A stretch of 64,000 bases of DNA, from NCBI RefSeq assembly GCF_964340395.1, contig NC_135553.1:9934501-9998500 (forward strand), written 5' to 3'. The stretch is from Glandiceps talaboti (lineage: Eukaryota; Hemichordata; Enteropneusta; Spengelidae). The position numbers were made by a program, and so were the translations under genes. The number at the start of each line of letters is the position of its first letter. The stretch's first letter is position 1. A model generated the notes under the pieces. That model saw only the letters and a list, made by a program, of their open reading frames with translations, did not search any database and was not told the DNA's origin. Below, piece by piece: positions 57,678 to 64,000 of this stretch.

Positions 57678-60600
57678 TTATTTCTTCTTTGTCTTGCTGG
57701 CTGCAGCAGCTGTCAAGATAAATTAGAACATTTAGACACTATATCCAAATAGTGTTCTTCGTTCAGCCGAGTGACATAATCCTTGTCATTACGAGTCCTA
57801 TATACACAGCGGTTACTAAATCAAACTCACAAATATCTTTTGGCTGTATGAAGGAAAACATATAAGGGGATGTTGTACACTTAATGGTCAAGGAAAGGTC
57901 TATGCACATTAACTGTGCTAATATGACATAAGGTGGTTTTTAATGCCCATTGAAAGTATACATTGACATTAACATTATACTAAAAAAGTATATCATGATT
58001 TTATGTATGTTTTTTCAGTTGAGTAAAATGACTTATATACATGTATAAACTTTAAGCTTGTGCCACTAGACTAGACTAGACTAGACTAGACTACCTTGTG
58101 CTACATCATGGGCTATCTCATCATATAAATTCATACTGATTCAAATCAAAAACATGAAGATTGAGAAACAGAATGTTTCAACACAAACAACATTCAATTT
58201 GTCAGTCCAACAATAACCATACAATATACCTTTCATTTCTTCTTTTCTCTTAGCCGCTTCAGCTCTCTCTTTCCGTATAATTGCTAATCTTGCTAAATCT
58301 GCCCTGGCTTCATCTGTTTTACCTTCAGCATGTAATTTTTCATATCGTAATTTAGCCTGCTGTCTTTCAATTTCTTCTCTGTTTAGAGGATGAAAACAAG
58401 ACATTTCGTTAAGAAGCTGAGGAGGCTCAATCAGCAATAGCCCAACAATACGCCATATTGGTTATAGGAAGGGTAACAGATATCAAGGTTTGGCCACTAG
58501 GGGCGCTGTTCACAAGCTATTTGGAGACAAGAAATGAGGACCAGAATAGTAGAGTATAGTATTAAGCATAAAGATGGTGGACACAAAGTCACCACTCATT
58601 CTCTATGTTATTCCTACAATGTTATTTTATTAGTGACTACAAGTAATCAAAACATGCCTAACTACTTCTTGTAATACTCTTTTAAGAACCCATACCAGTT
58701 CTTTCGCACACATTTCATTCACTGCTTCATCCATAGCCATACAACCAATGGCCATGACAAAGGTTCAGCCCCTCACTGTGCCAAATCTGTTTCGCCCTCT
58801 TGTGGTGGTTACTTGAGAAATGGGTGGAACTTTAGTTACAGGGATATGGCGTATTAGATTTCACTTCCTGGTCAGACAGGATGTTCAATTCACACATTTC
58901 ACTTCTTGTTGTAATTATCATTCATTATAATATTGCACATATTTCATCATGAAGAATGAATATAGAAGTCACAGTAGTATAAGAAAATTGAAAATAATGT
59001 TCTCCCTGCCCCATCCACATTTCTACTGGAATACATATGTTTTTTGTAAAACCACAGTATCTGATTTCATCTGACATTTTCCTGTGATTTGAACATACTA
59101 AAGGATCCTATGTTTTTAGCACTGGATTTAATTTAGCTGAATACATGCAAAAACAATAGTTCTGTGGAAATACATCCTGCTAACATATTTCATGAGTTGT
59201 CATAGTTCTATATTCAGCTGTTGTGAAATGTTACTGACAGTTGCGCCACATATGGCTGCCGACCAATAAGTTATTATCAAGTAGTGCCTACTTTCCCCTT
59301 GCACTGTCCGTCAAATTAAAATGCGCCTAAATTGTGATTCTGCTAATTTTTTCATGTCCAAATAATCATGTTTACACTAGTTTCACATAATGTATTATAT
59401 ATGGGAAAAACTAAGCCCAACCCCCGCTACCACTTCATATAATAAAATGATAGAACCACATGATGCACAAGTGCAAATGTGGCACTCTTGGGTTATTTAC
59501 ATGAATGCTTGCAGTGTTCTCTTCAGCAGTACTGTCACAAACGTAGCGAGAGAAAGTGCAGCAGAAAACACTGCAAACACTGTATACCCCTGAGTATACC
59601 CACAGTGGCACTCAAGCGTCATGGGGTTCTGTTTTTATTACACATGTTTATCCGAAAAACAAATTTCCGTAATGACACTATTCAATCACACACTTTCGTG
59701 TAGAACGAACGACCGCGTCCTCATTTGTATAGAGGTACATAATAATGATTTTGGTATTGCACTGCAGTGCCAATACCACTGGTATAGGTACACACCGGTG
59801 CAAATAATCTCTGGTACATATGTAATAATGTAATATCATAGCATGCAACAACAACCAAAATACTGACAGTCATGAAATCATGACACAAAATAACACCTTA
59901 CTGAATTGAGTGAAAGCACCAAATAGATGAAATCTGTATTATGTGGTTGGCATACTTTGAAACATCATTCCATACCTTTCTCTCCTTGACAACTGTGGTT
60001 TTTCTGTTTGCTCTGTATTAACTTCAGATGCTTTTTTCATTTTTTGACTAACTCTATTAGGATTTTCAATTTCTATTAAGCCTTCAACTCCCTTATTTGA
60101 TTGATGACCCTACAAAGTAATAGAAACAATATTTAGTGAGAAATTTGTGTAAATACAACAATATATCGCAGTGAGTGTCCTTATCAGCCTTCCCCTTAAG
60201 ACTGTAGACACACTGTAGGATAGTGTGGTGGAAATCAAAGAAAAAGAATCCCGCCTACTGTTGCCGGTGGATATCTGATATAATTAGGTAAATGAAATAT
60301 GTTGCTGACATAGTTACATAATCTCGTATTGAAGTTGCCAAATACAAAACATTCATATATGTCTGGGAGCTATCTGCCGTCTTATTTGATTTTGATCACA
60401 CACACATTATGTCCAGTGTGAGGTGGACATCAGTTAATTCCAGGACGTCAACAAACTGTAAAGGAGTCATATGATTGGATGTAACAACATTTTGTTGCAA
60501 AACTGCAATCAGACAGTTCCTCCCCTTCAGTTGTTTGTGGAAAGGAATGAGAAGAGCACCCACACCAGCTGATCTTTCAGTCTAAGAGGCAGTACCAACA

Positions 60601-63600
60601 AGGAACCGGAACAGTTAATTGCAAGCGATGGTGAAGTATGCTTCGGTTAGTTGAATACTGCGAGTACCTTTTAAATATGCAGCAAAAAAATATATCCCAA
60701 AATGTATGGAATCAGCTTGTGCCCCTTTAATAACTATTCTTTTTTGATAGTTTTGATATCAATTTTATTCCTAGTTCTGACTGTTCACTATGCTGTTTCA
60801 CTACCTGAATAAATAGGATTTGACTACACTACACTTGACTACACTGCCAAAGATGTTATGTTGTACATGGTAATCAGTTCTCTTATGCTAACTAGTAAAT
60901 TTAGTCTGGTCCTATACACGCTACAATCCTCTTGATCGTCTCCATGGGCCATGCAGTCAAATGGATTTCTCTAGCACAGAATTCCGTTCTTACCACCAAC
61001 AACAGTTAGTTTATGCTATTGGAGCAATGATATAAACGTGATGACGATATCGCATCCTCACGTCACTTACTCTCGAAATGGAGGTTGACTTTGTAGTAAT
61101 CTGAGTGAAGTTAAGTAACCAATTACAGCTATCTGTCAGTGTGTGATGGATTACTACTGACATGTGCCGTTCACTCTTACCTCAGCAGGAGATTTAGCTA
61201 GATTTTCAGTAGAATTTGTCTATTTGACTATACATGGAGACAGAAATCGATTGTAGAAAAAAAAAACGAGCAAATGTATAGTATAGTAACTAGATTATAG
61301 TAAATGATACTTACCAATTCATCTTCAGAGTCTGAATCTGAATCATCACTACCTTCCTTTGCTGGATCCTGTCAAAAAGTTAGAAACATTATCAATATTA
61401 CAATAGTGACTAAGTCTATGATATTAAATACTGGACAGTACTTTAAGGTCTCCCAAGAAATCTGGTGAGGGCTGACTCCCATTGATTAAGTGTTATTGCA
61501 GGCGGAAACCAGAGTGTGCCGGGAAAACATGCGTTGGGGAAAACCTGCGCTGTTTGTTTTGAATCAAACTGAACAACTCCTTCATAACAAGCAACAGCAT
61601 GGCAAACGTAATCAAACCCTGACTGCAGTGGTGTATTTTAAGCACATTGACGGTATTATTATAATGTAATTACTTTTCTGTACTAACACTGTAAAGGGCA
61701 CAATACTTATATTATTCCCCAAACTCGTACTTCAGTCTGCCAGAAAATATTCATAAACTAGGTTACTTGTCTTTCAAATTGTAGTGACAAGGCCCCTCAG
61801 GCTTAGGTCACTTACATGTTACTTGGCTGAATGAATGAATGAATGAGGAAAAAGTTTATGACAGAATTGAAAAAACTAGATCTTCTCTAAAGCTTTCTGA
61901 CAACACTGGTAAACAACAACTAATAAATAACAACAAATGATAGACTAGGAATGGTCGGAGATGGTTACATTTAACTACATGTTTACAATTTACATTTCAG
62001 CTTCCAGACTTATAGTTAAACCTCTAAAGAAACTTAAGTTTAGCAAAGTTTTTGTTTTTGCCACTTCTTACCCTAAATTTTGTAGATTCTTCTTTCATCT
62101 GAGCAGCAATTTCTTCTGGGCTGGTGAAGTGACGGTGCTGTCCCTTATGGCTCTTCTTTTTAGCTAAGATAAAATCATGATACCATTCAGTTTTTTGCAA
62201 ACACTAAAAGTTACATAGAACCATTATATGGTAACAATATTACAACAAAAGCATACTAATTAATTGCTTGTGAGTGAGTCTGATCATACGCAATGGAAGG
62301 GGACTCCCTTCAGTTTCCTAGGGTCATTTACTAGTTCAATATGCCATATACCAGTTATCAGAAAGACAAAAGATTTCATGGTTTGGCCACTAGGAGTGCT
62401 GTTTGCAGGCTAGGCTGTTTTAGACAAGAAGTGGGGGCCAAACTGATCACAGACCTACACAAAATGTAGGTTCTATGGAATGATTGAGTATTGTAGCATA
62501 AAGATGACACACATGAAGTTACCCCTCATTTCTTGTGTTGTTCTCGCTGTACTACCCGAAATCAATCACGCCTAACCATTACACTGCAACGCTCACACAC
62601 AGTTCTGTTACATAAATTATGTTCATGGGTTCAGATTCATAAGCTGTTATACAATCAGTGGCCAAGTATCTTATTGAAAAAGTTGATATATTAGATCTTG
62701 CCGCTATCAGTCATGTTTCATCTTTAGTCTTTAGGAGTGGTACAGACAACATTCTTCCTTGCTCTGGAAATCATATTGCATACTAGTTCCAAACTCAGAG
62801 TGTAAATAATTTACCGAGCACATTTCAGCTGTACATGTATACTTTGTTTTGAGGAGAACACGAGGAGTGGTGTTCTCCCCACAAACAAATGATAGATGTC
62901 GCATCGTGGAAATTTACCATTTGTTATATGTTCATAATATTTCTCTTGTTCTCAAAAGACTATATCAAAAAACCCACTATGAAAAAAAGACCTGAGAGTA
63001 AGTATATTGGGAATTTCACATACACGGGCATCAATTTTTTATTATTTTGATGGCATGTGTAGTATGACAAACCATAGACAGTGAATGGGACAGTTTATGG
63101 ATACATGTACCAGTGTATGATGGCTCATGTGATGACCTATACATTTTCAAACTGATTTCAACAAAACTCATGACTAATTATATTCAATATCATAAACTCT
63201 GCCCCCTTGCTTTCAATATGTTGAATCATCAGGTCTTTGTGTATTGCCATTGGTGATTTACAACTAATCAGTACAGAAAAAGTATGCCACCACTGGCAAA
63301 GTACATCACATAATATTGCACGACTGAATGAAACTAGCACTGCAACTTTTAACAGATTTGACAGTGAATCTATTGACAAGTCTATCATTATATAAATAAT
63401 AATATTGGAAATCAATTCGTTAGGTTTATCCATGGAATGGATGTATTAGGAGATACATCAATGGTTTATCCATGGAGGAGTCATGCAGTGATTCTTCAAT
63501 AAACCGTGGACGGATCACTCATAGTGGGTGATACTTCGAGAACTAAACCAGATGGGTTCAGTTCACGTACATGAACAAATGGAGAAGTCATTAATTAAGA

Positions 63601-63990
63601 TTTTTGTGGTTAGTATTTCCTATTTACTTGACATAGACCCTCCACGCTGGACAAACATCATGAATGAAACTCTACCATATTGATTACTGTATTTTGTGAC
63701 ACCGGTAATAGACGTAAGTCACGTATAAGTTCGTCATGAAAAATACTGTTTATGTGTCTACCATATACGTATACATATCTCTGTAACATCCTTATAATTA
63801 TACGTGGCGACTACTGTAACTCTAGCCTTGGCTGACAAGGTCGAGACTCGTCGCCGCGCCATGATCTCCTCACTTGAACTTTAGTAGTAATACAATCCTG
63901 GAAGTACGCAAGTCATTGACCAAATGTCTATCAAAGTATAACGAACGGTTAATACATTTCGAGGTAAATTTGCTACTTACATTTCGACAT
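57678..63990 (-). CDS. PDAP1: PDAP1/HASPP28, 28-kDa heat- and acid-stable phosphoprotein
   Basis: A small, highly charged phosphoprotein reported to bind PDGF-A and to be a casein kinase 2 substrate. Six exons: 63990-63981, 62163-62072, 61368-61315, 60109-59976, 58378-58230 and 57709-57678; phases match and give 156 residues (human 181). The N-terminus is [20 protein letters not shown], then EIAAQ (human GGHKGRARQYTSPEEIDAQ). The acidic segment [12 protein letters not shown] holds CK2-type sites. Then [15 protein letters not shown] and [14 protein letters not shown], and the core [17 protein letters not shown], all close to human, then an end AAASKTKKK. It lacks part of the human Glu-rich linker. 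Charged, helical C-terminal half. Introns carry foldback copies (57731, 61706) and TIR elements (58450, 62341). Other intron sequence shows nothing recognisable. The 5' UTR and promoter lie at or beyond the window end. Confidence 0.96.
57731..57872 (+). mobile_element. Foldback repeat, copy 5 (diverged)
   Basis: GTTCTTCGTTCAGCCGAGTG, CCTTGTCATTACGAG and, mirrored, TTTTGGCTGTATGAAGGAAA follow the head of the foldback family, in PDAP1 intron 5. Confidence 0.65.
58066..58095. repeat. Microsatellite (TAGAC)n
   Basis: Five to six TAGAC units. Confidence 0.9.
58450..58852. mobile_element. TIR element of the CACCATATTCCAGTTA family, copy 2
   Basis: Starts ACGCCATATTGGTTAT and ends ACAGGGATATGGCGT. 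Inside are GGCCACTAGGGGCGCTGTTC, ATTAGTGACTACAAGTAATC and CGCCCTCTTGTGGTGGTTAC, in the same order as at 37886. Its ends have diverged. It lies in PDAP1 intron 4. Confidence 0.82.
61706..61860. mobile_element. Foldback repeat, copy 6
   Basis: ATATTATTCCCCAAACTCGT, TTGTAGTGACAAGGCCCCTC, GGCTTAGGTCACTTACATG and TTGGCTGAATGAATGAATGA belong to the same foldback head, here inverted relative to the other copies (the CAAGGCCCC block is on the other side of the loop). In PDAP1 intron 2. Confidence 0.7.
62341..62670. mobile_element. TIR element of the CACCATATTCCAGTTA family, copy 3 (truncated)
   Basis: Starts ATGCCATATACCAGTTATC, then TTTGGCCACTAGGAGTGCTG, as in copies 1 and 2. The right third, including the CGCCCTCTTGTGG block and the terminal repeat, is missing. 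In PDAP1 intron 1. Confidence 0.75.
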
Positions 63991-64000
63991 CTTTGTAAAT

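Noticed and set aside
59753-59777. Small palindrome around CACTGCAGTGCC
   Set aside because: At about 25 bp with one unpaired base it is too short to separate from chance in AT-rich DNA with many repeats.

Overview
The window is AT-rich nuclear DNA of an animal. Genes are split by GT..AG introns, there are no operons, and non-coding DNA is full of long (TATG)n, (CACAT)n, (ATTAC)n, (CATC)n and (TA)n arrays, LINE and SINE pieces and many short inverted-repeat (MITE or foldback) elements. Protein matches plus this repeat load suggest a marine invertebrate such as a hemichordate, lancelet or mollusc. I cannot fix the phylum by eye.

Layout. 1-10.6 kb: mostly non-coding, with a LINE endonuclease fragment (4.8-5.2 kb, minus), the first two coding exons of a proteinase K-like subtilase (5.5-6.1 kb, minus; catalytic exons not found) and a LINE 3' end between two TATG arrays (9.4-10.3 kb). 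10.7-17.4 kb: a four-exon claudin/PMP22-type tetraspan gene (plus). 17.4-24.5 kb: microsatellites, foldback elements and a 68-bp tandem array. 24.5-30.7 kb: COX10, seven exons (minus). 30.9-33.9 kb: RPP21, five exons (plus), head to head with COX10; the two start codons are 231 bp apart and share an ETS-like site. 35.0-36.4 kb: about 46 copies of a 30-bp repeat enclosed by 33-bp terminal inverted repeats. 39.3-45.2 kb: CPSF4, seven exons (minus). 46.7-54.1 kb: an arrestin-domain gene (plus), also head to head with CPSF4. 54.1-57.7 kb: tandem repeats and mobile-element remnants. 57.7-64.0 kb: PDAP1, six exons (minus), starting at the window edge.

For COX10, RPP21, CPSF4 and PDAP1 every exon was placed with consensus splice sites and a consistent phase from ATG to stop, giving 463, 140, 287 and 156 residues. 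Most are housekeeping genes: heme A synthesis, RNase P, mRNA 3' end formation and a casein kinase-type phosphoprotein. They do not form one pathway. CPSF4 and PDAP1 are also close neighbours in human 7q22.1, so this linkage may be ancient.

The most unusual content is the mobile and repeat fraction. It includes a TIR-bounded minisatellite, a family of six foldback copies (three with a common 180-bp tail), a three-copy TIR family ending in CACCATATTCCAGTTA-like termini, several single elements with long inverted repeats, and a MITE inserted into a 50-bp tandem array. No virus-like element, CRISPR array, rRNA or functional tRNA gene was seen.
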